From positions 1-45,722 of the forward strand of contig CAZGUV010000008.1 of the NCBI GenBank assembly GCA_964528735.1: DNA of 45,722 nt. Direction: 5' to 3'. Below are positions 14,014 to 23,063 of this stretch, one piece after another. Every line of letters begins with the position of its first letter. The stretch's first letter is position 1. Source of the stretch: CAYNND01 sp964528735. Lineage in GTDB: Bacteria > Patescibacteriota > Minisyncoccia > Phycocordibacterales > UBA2100. Below the pieces are notes generated by a model that searched no databases, was not told the origin of the DNA, and saw nothing but the letters and a program-made list of their open reading frames with translations. The position numbers and the translations under genes are program-made.

Positions 14014-17000
14014 TTATTCACCGATATATTCTTCGTCTGGTACTTCTTCAGTTCCGTCATTTGAGACTTCAATGGTGACAGAATCCGATGCGCGCGTCTT
14101 TCTATCTGGCGCAAGACATTCAACTCTAAACTGACTTGTTTCGTATAGATTACCTGTTACGTAGCCTGAGCGACCAACTTCCTTGAAACACTTAGGGCTA
14201 TCTTTTCCAAACGTGTCACATCCTGGTCCATAGACCACACATGATGCAGTGTTTTGACTTCTCCATGAAACTTTGACTGACGTACCTTTTGGTGCAGCTG
14301 GTGGTTCTGCTGAGATTGATACTGTCGGACGTGCGCCAGAAGTCTGCGTACCAGTACTTGTACCGTTGACCTCAACGCGGCACGAATTTCGCGCAATTTC
14401 TTTGTTGAATTTGTCTCGGCATCGAATAACGTATGTTGCATCTCTGATAGGCTTCACCTCAACAGAGCCTTCAGTGTCACTATTGGTTGTGAACTCACCA
14501 TCCTCAGTACTTGTACCGATTGATTTTTCAGACTTCCCAGGACATGACCAAACAACTGTCGCCTCTTCTCCTGCCTTGATAGACTCAGGATCACACGAGA
14601 CGTCTGCCTTCGCCACTTCAGTTGTCGTGTCCTCCACCTCTTCCTCCTCTTCATCTGCAGGTTTTACAAACAATTTGATTGCTGGCTGACATACGTTGGT
14701 GCCTATTTCGTTTGCAACCTTAATCGTGTACGTTGTTGTTCGTTCTGGAGAAACATCGATTGACCCCCCATCAACAACCCCAAGACTTCCTTTCTCCGCA
14801 GCTCCCTTTTCATCTGTTGTAGTGAAATTGATGATTGTCTTGAGTGTTCCCTTTCCTGTGACATCCCACGTGATAGTCGCTGTCTCTCCCTTCTTAATTG
14901 TCTTAGGCGTCACTGTTACAGAATCTTCAGTACACTTTGGTGCTTCTGTTGGAGTATTCTTTCCATAGAGATCATCCCACCACCATGGTTTCTGATTTTG
15001 TTGCTGCTGTTGTTCTTGTCCTTTCTTTGCAAGCGCATCACCAAGTGCTTTTCCAAGCCCCTCTCCAAGACCTTGTGCTGCTTTTGTGTCGAGCGGGTTA
15101 CCGCCACTTGGACTACCACCTGGTTGGCCTCCGCTCGGACTGCCTCCTGGTTGTCCACCACTTGGGCTACCACCTGGTTGGCCTCCAGGCTGACCTCCTG
15201 GTTGTGTACCAGGTTGTTCTTGAGTTTTCTCACGACATACAACTACACTGTTATTCTCGCCAGGGACTCCAGCCTCAATCTCACCACATACTTTATATTT
15301 CTTACCAATTATTGCTTTATCTGAATCATTTAAAATTGGTGCTGTCGCAAATCCTGAACCTTTACATTCTTCAAAACATTTCTTAAACGCCGATGCGGTT
15401 TCTGTTCCTGGCGATCTACACTCACCCGCGGCTGGTTTTGGTTTTGTACCAGCTGGCGCTGCGCCATCAATTCTACCTTGTGAATAGTCGCCAGTTTCGT
15501 AAGGTACCCTAGATTTTTTGTGTTTATATTCTTTAAATTCCTCTACACATTTAGGATCTAGAGGTGCTGTAAAGCGTCCACCTTTTGGCTTACACTCTGT
15601 TTCCATTGCCTTTTTATGTTCTGCCGCGCATTTTGCTGTGAGCGTGTCTGGATTTGTGGCAGGCTCATCTTTTTTCTTTGGTACTTTTGTCTTTGGTTTT
15701 GTATCAGTTGCAAGAATAATTCTGCCAGAAGCAGCGGTCTGCGCGTCGATGAACGAAACTCTATCGACAGTGCACCAGAAACAGAATGTGTTTTTGAGCC
15801 AATCAGCAAAGCGAGACATCAAACCTTCTCGCTCCTTTTGGACTCGCTCAGAACCACCAAGAATGTCTTCAGTGAGCCCGCCAGTGACTGATTCGCGAGG
15901 ACGATTCCACAAATTACGCACCTCATCTGGCGTAAGGTCGTTCATGTTTGCAACGCTGTAACCACGCTTTACTCGCGCTCGTGCTTCTGCTTCACGCGCT
16001 GCACGCTCAAGTGTCTCCATATCCTCTTTTGAGTAGACGCCGTCCTTACCAAGCTCATCAGCAAGCTGATCAAACGCTTCGTCGACTTCCAACTCTTCAA
16101 CGCCAAATGCATTTGGGTCTGCCTTTAGTGCGTCCTTATCGGTCAAAAATGCGTTCGGGTCTGAAGTAAGATCTTCACGCTCTCCATATCTGCCCACAAA
16201 GCCCTCGTAGTTGAGCGCTCCTGTCCCGTCACTATTTTTTCGAGCAATATCAGTATTTGTTTGTCGTGTACTGTCTCCAAGAGGGTTTTCAAGTGATTCG
16301 TCTTCTTCCCCTTCATCTGTTGTGCCAGTTCCATCTCCTCCCGTATCACCTCCGTCTTCGGTAGTCTCAACATCAGAGTATCCATTCACATCAACAAACA
16401 CTTTTGTTGAGCATTTTGATTCACCTGAGCGATTTTTTGCAACGAGTGTAAATGTCGTAGTCTTTTGCGGTGTAACTGTTGCGCTGTTTCCACTGACTGC
16501 ACCAATTCCTGGTGACACTGAAAAGTTTTCTGGTGTTCCTCCTGAAATCACCCAACTCAACTGAGTCGATTCTCCGCGTTTAAGCGCTTTTGAACCTGAT
16601 GTTGAAGTAAACTCTTCACACTTCGGTGGTTTTGAGTACTGTGGATCTGTGTACGGTGGTGTATCGCCACTTCCTGACCCGCTCCCACTATCTCCTCCGC
16701 CACCCTGCATCAGTGAACCAAGCATTTTTCCGATAGAATCCATCAAGCCGCCAGCACCTCCTGCAAGACCTTGTGCTGCAGGCTTAATCATACAAATAGT
16801 ACCTCCTTCAGCGGTTTGGAAACATGAAATTGGAGTACAGGTCTTTTTTTGTTCTTTTGTAGCTTCAGTCTCAATTGCAATTGAGCTTCCTGTCGAGAAA
16901 GAGTTCTTATCACATGCAGCGCCAGTAACCGAGGCAGCCTGTCGTGACATCGAGCGAGGCACGCCCGCGGTCTGGTCAATTGCTCCAATAATAAGTACGA

Positions 17001-17076
17001 GAAGTACCATGAGCCCGCCGAGTTGTGCGCCATGTTTTAGCGCCGCACCAGTGTGGCTCTGTGATGAGTCTGACAT
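14014..17076 (-). CDS. Giant membrane-anchored surface protein with four Ig-like modules
   Basis: A 1020-aa protein. A membrane segment near residues 20-36 (LGGLMVLLVLIIGAID) anchors a long extracellular part. Ig-like modules lie at about 165-245 (STQLSWVISGG, TTTFTLVAKN), 715-800 (ATITWDVTGKG, TTTYTIKVAN), 815-895 (TVVWSCPGKSE, ATYVIRC) and 905-1000 (VSWRSQNTASCVVYGPG, QFRVEC). Between them are an acidic Asp/Glu-rich segment (about 235-400) and a Cys-rich part with CKPKGGRFTAPLDPKC and CFEECKGSG. A Gly-Gln-Pro-Ser tandem repeat also separates the modules. A TACTAT box lies 6 nt before the ATG. No catalytic motif is seen. It could be an adhesin or a scaffold. Gene 12529-14010 follows after 3 nt. 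Confidence 0.6.
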   Translation of the reverse strand: MSDSSQSHTGAALKHGAQLGGLMVLLVLIIGAIDQTAGVPRSMSRQAASVTGAACDKNSFSTGSSIAIETEATKEQKKTCTPISCFQTAEGGTICMIKPAAQGLAGGAGGLMDSIGKMLGSLMQGGGGDSGSGSGSGDTPPYTDPQYSKPPKCEEFTSTSGSKALKRGESTQLSWVISGGTPENFSVSPGIGAVSGNSATVTPQKTTTFTLVAKNRSGESKCSTKVFVDVNGYSDVETTEDGGDTGGDGTGTTDEGEEDESLENPLGDSTRQTNTDIARKNSDGTGALNYEGFVGRYGEREDLTSDPNAFLTDKDALKADPNAFGVEELEVDEAFDQLADELGKDGVYSKEDMETLERAAREAEARARVKRGYSVANMNDLTPDEVRNLWNRPRESVTGGLTEDILGGSERVQKEREGLMSRFADWLKNTFCFWCTVDRVSFIDAQTAASGRIILATDTKPKTKVPKKKDEPATNPDTLTAKCAAEHKKAMETECKPKGGRFTAPLDPKCVEEFKEYKHKKSRVPYETGDYSQGRIDGAAPAGTKPKPAAGECRSPGTETASAFKKCFEECKGSGFATAPILNDSDKAIIGKKYKVCGEIEAGVPGENNSVVVCREKTQEQPGTQPGGQPGGQPGGSPSGGQPGGSPSGGQPGGSPSGGNPLDTKAAQGLGEGLGKALGDALAKKGQEQQQQQNQKPWWWDDLYGKNTPTEAPKCTEDSVTVTPKTIKKGETATITWDVTGKGTLKTIINFTTTDEKGAAEKGSLGVVDGGSIDVSPERTTTYTIKVANEIGTNVCQPAIKLFVKPADEEEEEVEDTTTEVAKADVSCDPESIKAGEEATVVWSCPGKSEKSIGTSTEDGEFTTNSDTEGSVEVKPIRDATYVIRCRDKFNKEIARNSCRVEVNGTSTGTQTSGARPTVSISAEPPAAPKGTSVKVSWRSQNTASCVVYGPGCDTFGKDSPKCFKEVGRSGYVTGNLYETSQFRVECLAPDRKTRASDSVTIEVSNDGTEEVPDEEYIGE
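15098..15210. repeat. Tandem repeat coding for GGQPGGSPS units
   Basis: Imperfect tandem units coding for GGQPGGSPSGGQPGGSPSGG-like sequence in the 1020-aa surface protein. The units differ at silent positions, so the repeat is old or kept by selection on the protein. Confidence 0.7.
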
Positions 17077-17082
17077 ATACCA

Positions 17083-17088
17083 ATAGTA
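17083..17088 (-). promoter_or_regulatory. -10 of the 1020-aa surface protein
   Basis: TACTAT on the minus strand, 6 nt before ATG 17076. Confidence 0.6.
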
Positions 17089-17100
17089 ACGCAGGCACTG

Positions 17101-17135
17101 AAAAAAGCACGTTGTTATGCACAGATATTGTGCAT
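17101..17135 (-). terminator. Possible terminator after the 779-aa gene
   Basis: A 7-bp stem ATGCACA / TGTGCAT with a 5-nt loop (17117-17135) touches the stop codon. On the minus strand six Ts (17101-17106) follow after 10 nt, preceded by a GTGC that could pair with GCAC of the stem. The layout is not standard, so this is tentative. Confidence 0.35.
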
Positions 17136-19474
17136 TAGCTGGTCACATCAACGGTTACTGAGCGTGTCCTTGTTTCCGCCCCCTTCTTACAGGTGAGGGT
17201 AAATGTCAGAGGCCCTGTTTTATCAGAGGTGCCGGTCACACTTCCTTGAGTTGTTTGCTGGCTAAAGCCATTGGGACCACTTACCGTGCAAGAATCTACG
17301 TTTGAAGTTCTCCAGCTGATAGTTACTTCTTGGTTTGAAACCTTAATCCTTTGTGGTTCTGCAACAATCGAGAGCTTTATATCATCGACTGGGGCTGATT
17401 TTGTAGTTGGTGTTGTAGATCTAACCGGAATCACCACCTTGGGAACCACCCGCACACTACATGAACTTGTTTCTGATCTCTTTCCATTTGCACTGATGCA
17501 ACGAACAGCATAAATGGTTGTTGTTTGTGGGTATACTTTTTGGCTTCCTGAAACCTTTCCTTCTATGTAAAACGATTCTGTATCAGCCAATGGTGTACCG
17601 TTTACATGCTTCGCAAGAGAGGTTGCCCGGCGCGAACCATCAGGACATGACCACACTACTGTTGCACTCTTATCTACTTCCATATCTTTAGGAGTACAGC
17701 GAATTTCAGGTTTGAGCAGTGTGTAATCATCCTCGGGCTCCTCTTCCTCCTCTTCTTCATCAACTACAACATCGCGTGTCACTACTTTTTTTGGCTTTAC
17801 GGTTACAGTCACTGGACCACAACATGCCGCCCCAGGGATACCGCAATTTGACGGCTGTGGCATTGAATATTGTTGCTGATATGGCTGCTGATATCCGTAT
17901 TGTTGAACACCGCCACCAATATACGAAGACCCGTCATACGAACCACCGAAGCCAATATCATATTGGGTCGACTGTTGCTGACCATACGAGCCGTACTGAC
18001 CATAGCCTCCATATTGCTGCCCTGCACCAGGAATACCGTAACCTACTACACTGTACGCCGTTGTCTCTCGTGGTCGAACTGTTGCCGTACTACCGTTGAT
18101 ATTCCCCGAACCGCCCCTCAGCTCAAACCGAATCGCATACGGAATACTCCACTGGAGCGTAACTTGTTCTCCTTCAGTTATTTCCTGTTTACTTGCGCGC
18201 ATACCTGCACAATACGGAGCCGGCATATTTTGCTGTTGCTGAGGATATTGTTGTGGCTGCTGTTGCGGTTGTTGTTGGGGCTGTTGTTGTTGTGGGCGCG
18301 GATTACTACTTGAAGATGTTGGGCGAAAACCATTTCCATCGTTACTTGGTGGTCTCTGAACGGGTGCTGGGTCAGGAATATTTTTTGGGTCATTTTTTGG
18401 ATCAGGATTTCCTGTGCGTAGTGGATTATCTCGTGCGACCCTATCAAATGCTTCTCGTGAATTAATACCCTTCATCGCTTCATCGAGTTTATCTTTCTCG
18501 ACTTGCACTACGCCAGATTTAGGAACCCAATTTCCTTGGCTATCTTTTTCAAATGTCTGGTAGGTACATTTACCTTGCGAATCACACCGCGCAACTACGC
18601 GACGATTTTCATCAATATCATGCCGAAATGATTCGTTTGGATTCTCTTGTGCTTTGCGCGCCAACTCTTCTTGAGAGTTTGTTTGGGTTGCTGTGTTTGG
18701 ATCAAGTGATCGAATTGCCTCATCAGTATCTGCTCTATCGTCTGGAGAACATGCGATTCTCCATGAGCCTGGATTTTGACTTGCAGCATCTGTTTCAGCT
18801 TTTTTTAGTTCTGCTCCGGTGAGTCCTCTTCGTCGAGCATCAGCTACTTGCTGTTTTACGTATTCCTCTCGAGAGAGTGGTTGAAAAATAAATGAAATCG
18901 CACCACCTCCGGTCAATTCGTTTGTTGGACATGTTGCACGCTCTGCGATGACTCGTCCGTTTTGGTTAAGAGTCACACGTGCTTGTGAAGTACCGCATGT
19001 AACTCTGACTGTTGGTGTCTCCCCCCTATTCGTTACATTGAAAAAGAGGTATGGAATTCGAATCTTCTCAGTACCACATTGCACTTCTTGTGTTTTGCCG
19101 TCAGAACATCCACTTTTTTTCAGTGCCTCAGGACACTGCTTTATATCCTTATATACTGCGGGCTGAGTTGCTTGTGCGCATTGAACATTTTGTGGATTTG
19201 CCTTACAAAAATCATTCACCGCAAGACATTTTTCTTTTCCATCAAGCTGAAAACAGCCTTGTGGTATGCCGTCTTTCCCCTTTTTGATTTCTACGTCGTC
19301 ATGACATGAGACCTGGCGTCCATCTACTTTTTTACAAATAGTTGGTTTGTTTGGGTCATTCTCCCTTTTGATAATCACGTATTGTGTTGCTGCATAGAGC
19401 ACACTCGCCGCAGCGAAAAACATACAGATAGCGAGCGCAGCTTTTCCTAACACATTCAAAGCCCTTAACCACAT
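17135..19474 (-). CDS. Large exported surface protein with Ig-like modules
   Basis: A 779-aa protein. The N-terminus (about 8-30, LGKAALAICMFFAAASVLYA) is a signal peptide or anchor. Residues 35-200 are Cys-rich (CKKVDGRQVSCHD, CFQLDGKEKCLA), with no family I know. A Pro/Gln-rich stretch lies near residues 380-415. Ig-like modules follow: about 418-485 (VTLQWSIPYAIRFEL), then a Tyr/Gly/Gln segment, then about 595-680 (TVVWSCPDGSRRAT, TIYAVRC) and 695-779 (VTISWRTSNVDSCTVSGPNG, TFTLTC). A short Glu run (EEEEEEPEDD) precedes the last pair. The extended -10 TGC-TATACT ends 7 nt before the ATG. It is the first gene of the surface-protein block. Role unknown; adhesion is a guess. Confidence 0.6.
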   Translation of the reverse strand: MWLRALNVLGKAALAICMFFAAASVLYAATQYVIIKRENDPNKPTICKKVDGRQVSCHDDVEIKKGKDGIPQGCFQLDGKEKCLAVNDFCKANPQNVQCAQATQPAVYKDIKQCPEALKKSGCSDGKTQEVQCGTEKIRIPYLFFNVTNRGETPTVRVTCGTSQARVTLNQNGRVIAERATCPTNELTGGGAISFIFQPLSREEYVKQQVADARRRGLTGAELKKAETDAASQNPGSWRIACSPDDRADTDEAIRSLDPNTATQTNSQEELARKAQENPNESFRHDIDENRRVVARCDSQGKCTYQTFEKDSQGNWVPKSGVVQVEKDKLDEAMKGINSREAFDRVARDNPLRTGNPDPKNDPKNIPDPAPVQRPPSNDGNGFRPTSSSSNPRPQQQQPQQQPQQQPQQYPQQQQNMPAPYCAGMRASKQEITEGEQVTLQWSIPYAIRFELRGGSGNINGSTATVRPRETTAYSVVGYGIPGAGQQYGGYGQYGSYGQQQSTQYDIGFGGSYDGSSYIGGGVQQYGYQQPYQQQYSMPQPSNCGIPGAACCGPVTVTVKPKKVVTRDVVVDEEEEEEEPEDDYTLLKPEIRCTPKDMEVDKSATVVWSCPDGSRRATSLAKHVNGTPLADTESFYIEGKVSGSQKVYPQTTTIYAVRCISANGKRSETSSCSVRVVPKVVIPVRSTTPTTKSAPVDDIKLSIVAEPQRIKVSNQEVTISWRTSNVDSCTVSGPNGFSQQTTQGSVTGTSDKTGPLTFTLTCKKGAETRTRSVTVDVTS
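18229..18297. repeat. Pro/Gln-coding low-complexity repeat
   Basis: A run of TTG/CTG/GGC-type triplets that on the minus strand codes for repeated PQQQ and QQQP units in the 779-aa protein. Confidence 0.7.
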
Positions 19475-19481
19475 ACAGGAA

Positions 19482-19490
19482 AGTATAGCA
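19482..19490 (-). promoter_or_regulatory. Extended -10 of the 779-aa surface protein
   Basis: TGC-TATACT on the minus strand (hexamer 19482-19487), 7 nt before ATG 19474. Confidence 0.65.
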
Positions 19491-19513
19491 CTTACCGGTG
19501 TTGCTCGAGGTGA

Positions 19514-20230
19514 CTATGCACAGAGTCTGAGAAGTACGCGAGTAAGCTCATCATACCCGTCACGCCCATCGCGTCGAGTCGCATGCACTAGATATGCGCA
19601 TGAGCGCACAAGTTCCGGTAGTGATGCGCCCCACATGCGTGCTCCCGCGCGTGCCTTAGTATGAACGAATGGCTTAAGTCCTGATGTCGCAGCACTTTCA
19701 CTCTTCTCAGCGAGACGCATTGCTTTCGCAGACCATGACAAGAGCCCTACCGTTGCCTCAATATCATCACCACGCATACGTGCCTCCTCAATCCGCATAA
19801 AAAGGGCCTTGCTGTCTCGCGCGTAGAGCGCATCAGAGAGCGCAAACGGATTATATGATTCTACCTTTTTAGTTTCCTTGACCACAGACTCCACCAGTGT
19901 GTGCGCATATTTTTTCAGCAGATTTTTTTCCTTTGCCTTTAACTCTCCTTCGATAACAATGACTATATGTTCGCTCTCCGCGAATAGTTTGACGTACTCA
20001 CTGACTGACTCTGCGTGCTCTGATGTAAATACTTGAGACAAAGTCACTATAATTTTATCTTTAAAAAGACCACTCGAAGCAAGGATATCGCCCATGTCTA
20101 CTGATGCGATAGTTTCATCATTCAGTTGGATGTGTGTCGCATAGGGCTCGCGCTTGAGAAGGCCAGCGACACATGCTCTCGCCTTTGCGAGGTTTTGTGT
20201 CATATCCGGCCCTATAAACGCATACAGCAT
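19514..20230 (-). CDS. holA: DNA polymerase III delta subunit-like (short HolA)
   Basis: A 238-aa protein, shorter than the usual 330-345 aa of the clamp-loader delta subunit. It starts MLYAFIGPD and then shows the delta pattern SSGLFKDKIIVTLSQV (typically SLFGEKRLVVL), FAESEHIVIVIEGELKAKEKN, NPFALSDALYARDSKALF, and a helical C-terminus. Delta opens the beta clamp and helps load it on DNA. The AAA-like N-terminal domain seems reduced. It lies 4 nt downstream of polA with no Shine-Dalgarno site, as the last gene of the tsaE-polA-holA operon. Motifs are soft in this family, so a replication role is likely but not certain. Confidence 0.7.
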   Translation of the reverse strand: MLYAFIGPDMTQNLAKARACVAGLLKREPYATHIQLNDETIASVDMGDILASSGLFKDKIIVTLSQVFTSEHAESVSEYVKLFAESEHIVIVIEGELKAKEKNLLKKYAHTLVESVVKETKKVESYNPFALSDALYARDSKALFMRIEEARMRGDDIEATVGLLSWSAKAMRLAEKSESAATSGLKPFVHTKARAGARMWGASLPELVRSCAYLVHATRRDGRDGYDELTRVLLRLCA

Positions 20231-20234
20231 ATTT

Positions 20235-22607
20235 TTATTTCAACGCTCCCCAGTGCGGACCAATTGCATAGGCTACCGAGAGTGGTATACCCTCTGTCTT
20301 CTCGAGTGGTAATACGTGTTCCATGATGTGTGCGATTCGCTGCGCGACCTTTTCAGCATGCTCATGCTCTACCTCATATACCAATTCATCATGCACCTGC
20401 AACACAAGGTCTACCTTGTCTCGAAGTTTTTCAGATTCGATATACTGATCAGCTTCTACCATTGCTCGCCGTATCAGGTCCGCCTGGGTGCCTTGTATGG
20501 GTGCATTGACTGCCATGCGCTCCGCTGCTGCACGTATAAAAGGGAGTGGCGATGAAAATCCCTCAAAATAGCGGCGTCTCCCGAAGAGCGTAGTCGTGTA
20601 TCCAAGCCGCTTGGCCTCAGATTTTGTGGCATCAATCCACGCCGCAAGTGTGCTGTATTTCTCAAAATAGGCATCGAGATATGACCGAGCCTCCTTTTGG
20701 CTCACACTATCGCCAAGATTTTGGCGAAGTGCATTCACGCCCATTCCATACAAAATACCAAAGTTGATTACTTTTGCCTTACGTCTCATATCAGATGTAA
20801 CCGCATCTCGCGCAACCCCAAAGACATCTGATGCTACGGCTGTATGCACATCAATACCTCCCGTGAAGGCTTTCACAAGCAGTGGATCTTTTGAAAGCAC
20901 CGCAGCGATTCGAAGCTCAACCTGTGCGTAATCAAGCGCGACAAGCACCCTCCCCTTTTTCGCAATAAAAGCATTTCGGATCCGTTTTCCGAGTTCTGTT
21001 TTGATAGGAATATTTTGCAAATTCGGATTTATTGAAGATAGACGACCTGTGGTTGTTCCTGTTTGTTGGAATGTCGTATGCAATCTCTGCGAAGCATCTA
21101 CCTGAGAAGGCAGCGTATCGATATAGGTTGAGAGTAACTTTTGTAATTCACGGCACTCGAGTATGGTCGTAATGATTGGGTGCTGATCACTCATCTTGAG
21201 CAAGTCCGCTTCTTTTGTTGAGCGTGCCCCTGTCGGTGTTTTTGCTTTCCCGAGTGGCTTTAGTCCGAGCGTGTCATACAGTACATCGCCTAATTGCTTT
21301 GGTGAATTAATATTAAATGTTGTGCCGGCACTTGCATATATTTTTTCGGAAAGCGCATCAAGCTCTGTATGATATTCCTTTGACAATTTCGCCAAGTACG
21401 CTGTATCGAGCGCAACACCGACATGGTTCATACGCTCAATGATTGGCATAAGTGGTATCTCAATATCTTCAAGAACGCGCTGCAAGTTTCTTGACTCGAT
21501 GAGTTCTCTCAAAATCGTATAGCTCGCCGCCATGTCTTCTGTTTTTGTGAGTGTGACAATGTCGTCACGAGTTGGCTCTGTCACTTCTGATTTCAAGAGC
21601 CAGACCATGATGAGCATTATTTTGAACTCGGGTGTATCGGTGCGATCTGAATGTTCGACAGCTGTCTTGGTTGGTGCCTTATCAGCATCTCCGTGTGTTC
21701 TCTGTTTGAGCCGATTGATGAGGGAGCGAAACTCATAGCGTTCGCAGAGCGCAATGACTGATGGGAGCGCATTTTCGAATGAAAATGGTTTTTCTATATC
21801 GGCCTTTATTGGAGCATCGAGACGTATGGTCGCGAGCATTTTTGAAAACTGTGCCTCCTCCTCGCCGCTTGCAATGAGTTCGCACGCCTTTGGTTTAAAG
21901 CCACTTTTCTTTAATATATCAGGGTCTTTCTTGAGTGCACGATATACCCCATCCACCCCTCCAAATAATTTTATGAGCTCAGTGGCAGTTTTTTCACCAA
22001 TGCCCTTTATTCCTGGAATATTGTCTGAACTATCCCCCGCGAACCCTTTGTAGTCAGGTATTTGATGCGGTGAAAATCCAAATCGCGCCTCAACTGCAGA
22101 TGCATCATAGAGCACCGTGTCTTGGATTCCCTTTCGTAAGGTATACACACGCACCCGAGCACCCTCGATAAGCTGCATGGTGTCCATGTCGCCGGATGCA
22201 ATAATAATCTCAATGTCTTTCCGATGTTTCGTCTGCTCAACGATTGTCCCAAGGATATCATCAGCTTCAAAACCAGGGCAATCGATGATTGGTATGTGAA
22301 ATGCAGAAAACACGGACCTCGAAGAGCCGAGTTGCATGATGAGCGCATCATCGCCTTTTTTTCTTGTTGCTTTGTACCCGTCATAGACATCATGTCTGTG
22401 TGTTTTTTGCGCGAGGTCATAGCACGCAATCATGACGTCGGGCTTGAGTTCGTCGACAATCCGCACGAGCATATTACTGAGCCCATAGAGCGCACCTGTT
22501 GGCTCCCCTTTACTCGACGAGAAGTCAGGAAGCGCATGATACGCGCGATGGATTATGGCATGTGCGTCAAGGAGAACAACTCGCGAAATAGCGCTCTTTT
22601 GCTTCAT
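20235..22607 (-). CDS. polA: DNA polymerase I without proofreading domain
   Basis: A 790-aa family A polymerase for gap filling and primer removal. The 5' nuclease domain spans about 1-290: VVLLDAHAIIHRAYHALPDF, CPGFEADDILGT, ASGDMDTMQLI, and GDSSDNIPGIKGIGEKTA (helix-hairpin-helix). The polymerase domain spans about 400-790: motif A DYAQVELRIAAVL, motif B RRKAKVINFGILYGMG, motif C LQVHDELVYEVE. The segment between (about 300-390) is short and has none of the DEDD residues of a 3'-5' exonuclease, so proofreading is absent. Size is 790 against 928 in E. coli. It overlaps tsaE by 4 nt (ATGA) and is followed by holA. Confidence 0.96.
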   Translation of the reverse strand: MKQKSAISRVVLLDAHAIIHRAYHALPDFSSSKGEPTGALYGLSNMLVRIVDELKPDVMIACYDLAQKTHRHDVYDGYKATRKKGDDALIMQLGSSRSVFSAFHIPIIDCPGFEADDILGTIVEQTKHRKDIEIIIASGDMDTMQLIEGARVRVYTLRKGIQDTVLYDASAVEARFGFSPHQIPDYKGFAGDSSDNIPGIKGIGEKTATELIKLFGGVDGVYRALKKDPDILKKSGFKPKACELIASGEEEAQFSKMLATIRLDAPIKADIEKPFSFENALPSVIALCERYEFRSLINRLKQRTHGDADKAPTKTAVEHSDRTDTPEFKIMLIMVWLLKSEVTEPTRDDIVTLTKTEDMAASYTILRELIESRNLQRVLEDIEIPLMPIIERMNHVGVALDTAYLAKLSKEYHTELDALSEKIYASAGTTFNINSPKQLGDVLYDTLGLKPLGKAKTPTGARSTKEADLLKMSDQHPIITTILECRELQKLLSTYIDTLPSQVDASQRLHTTFQQTGTTTGRLSSINPNLQNIPIKTELGKRIRNAFIAKKGRVLVALDYAQVELRIAAVLSKDPLLVKAFTGGIDVHTAVASDVFGVARDAVTSDMRRKAKVINFGILYGMGVNALRQNLGDSVSQKEARSYLDAYFEKYSTLAAWIDATKSEAKRLGYTTTLFGRRRYFEGFSSPLPFIRAAAERMAVNAPIQGTQADLIRRAMVEADQYIESEKLRDKVDLVLQVHDELVYEVEHEHAEKVAQRIAHIMEHVLPLEKTEGIPLSVAYAIGPHWGALK

Positions 22608-23017
22608 AGACCCATGATACCTCGTTTATCCTCGCTTACATAACTAAGCTCAAGAGAGAGCAGGAGCGAAGGGAGGTGTGCACCTAAACGTTCTGGCCAT
22701 TCGATGTAGAAAAAATCGCCTTCCGCTCGCTTCGGCATAAATGTACGTGCCTCTTGCTCTGATTCAACTCGGTACGCATCAATATGCACAAACTTTGAAA
22801 ATGGTTCCGTCGTTGCATCATAGCGTTTCATTAAAATAAATGTCGGCGAAATGATCTGTGGTTTGACCCCCAAAACTGACCCTATCGCTTGCGCAAGCGT
22901 CGTCTTGCCTGCCCCGACATTACCCGAAACAGTGACACCATGAAGTGCGCGTTCAGTTACAACACGAACTATATCTTCTGCTATTGCATGCACTTCGCTT
23001 ATTGAGAAAACCTTCAT
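22604..23017 (-). CDS. tsaE: tRNA t6A biosynthesis ATPase TsaE
   Basis: A 137-aa P-loop protein needed with TsaB/TsaD to make N6-threonylcarbamoyl-adenosine in ANN-decoding tRNAs. It shows VTVSGNVGAGKTTLAQAIG (Walker A), SPTFILMKRYD, VHIDAYRVESEQE (the HxDxYR motif), and FFYIEWPERLG. I choose ATG 23017 (MKVFSISEV), not 23023, because an extended -10 TGA-TAGACT ends exactly 6 nt before it. The gene overlaps polA by 4 nt and is divergent from pilB, with only 46 nt between the start codons. Confidence 0.93.
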   Translation of the reverse strand: MKVFSISEVHAIAEDIVRVVTERALHGVTVSGNVGAGKTTLAQAIGSVLGVKPQIISPTFILMKRYDATTEPFSKFVHIDAYRVESEQEARTFMPKRAEGDFFYIEWPERLGAHLPSLLLSLELSYVSEDKRGIMGL

Positions 23018-23023
23018 GTGCAT

Positions 23024-23032
23024 AGTCTATCA
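23024..23032 (-). promoter_or_regulatory. Extended -10 of the tsaE-polA-holA operon
   Basis: TGA-TAGACT on the minus strand (hexamer 23024-23029), 6 nt before ATG 23017. Its -35 region overlaps the divergent pilB promoter. Confidence 0.6.
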
Positions 23033-23051
23033 AATAGTTACCCAGAAAGGC

Positions 23052-23057
23052 TATACT
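23052..23057 (+). promoter_or_regulatory. -10 of pilB
   Basis: TATACT ending 6 nt before ATG 23064. It fixes the start there rather than at ATG 23016, which lies inside the divergent promoter. Confidence 0.65.
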
Positions 23058-23063
23058 ACTGAT

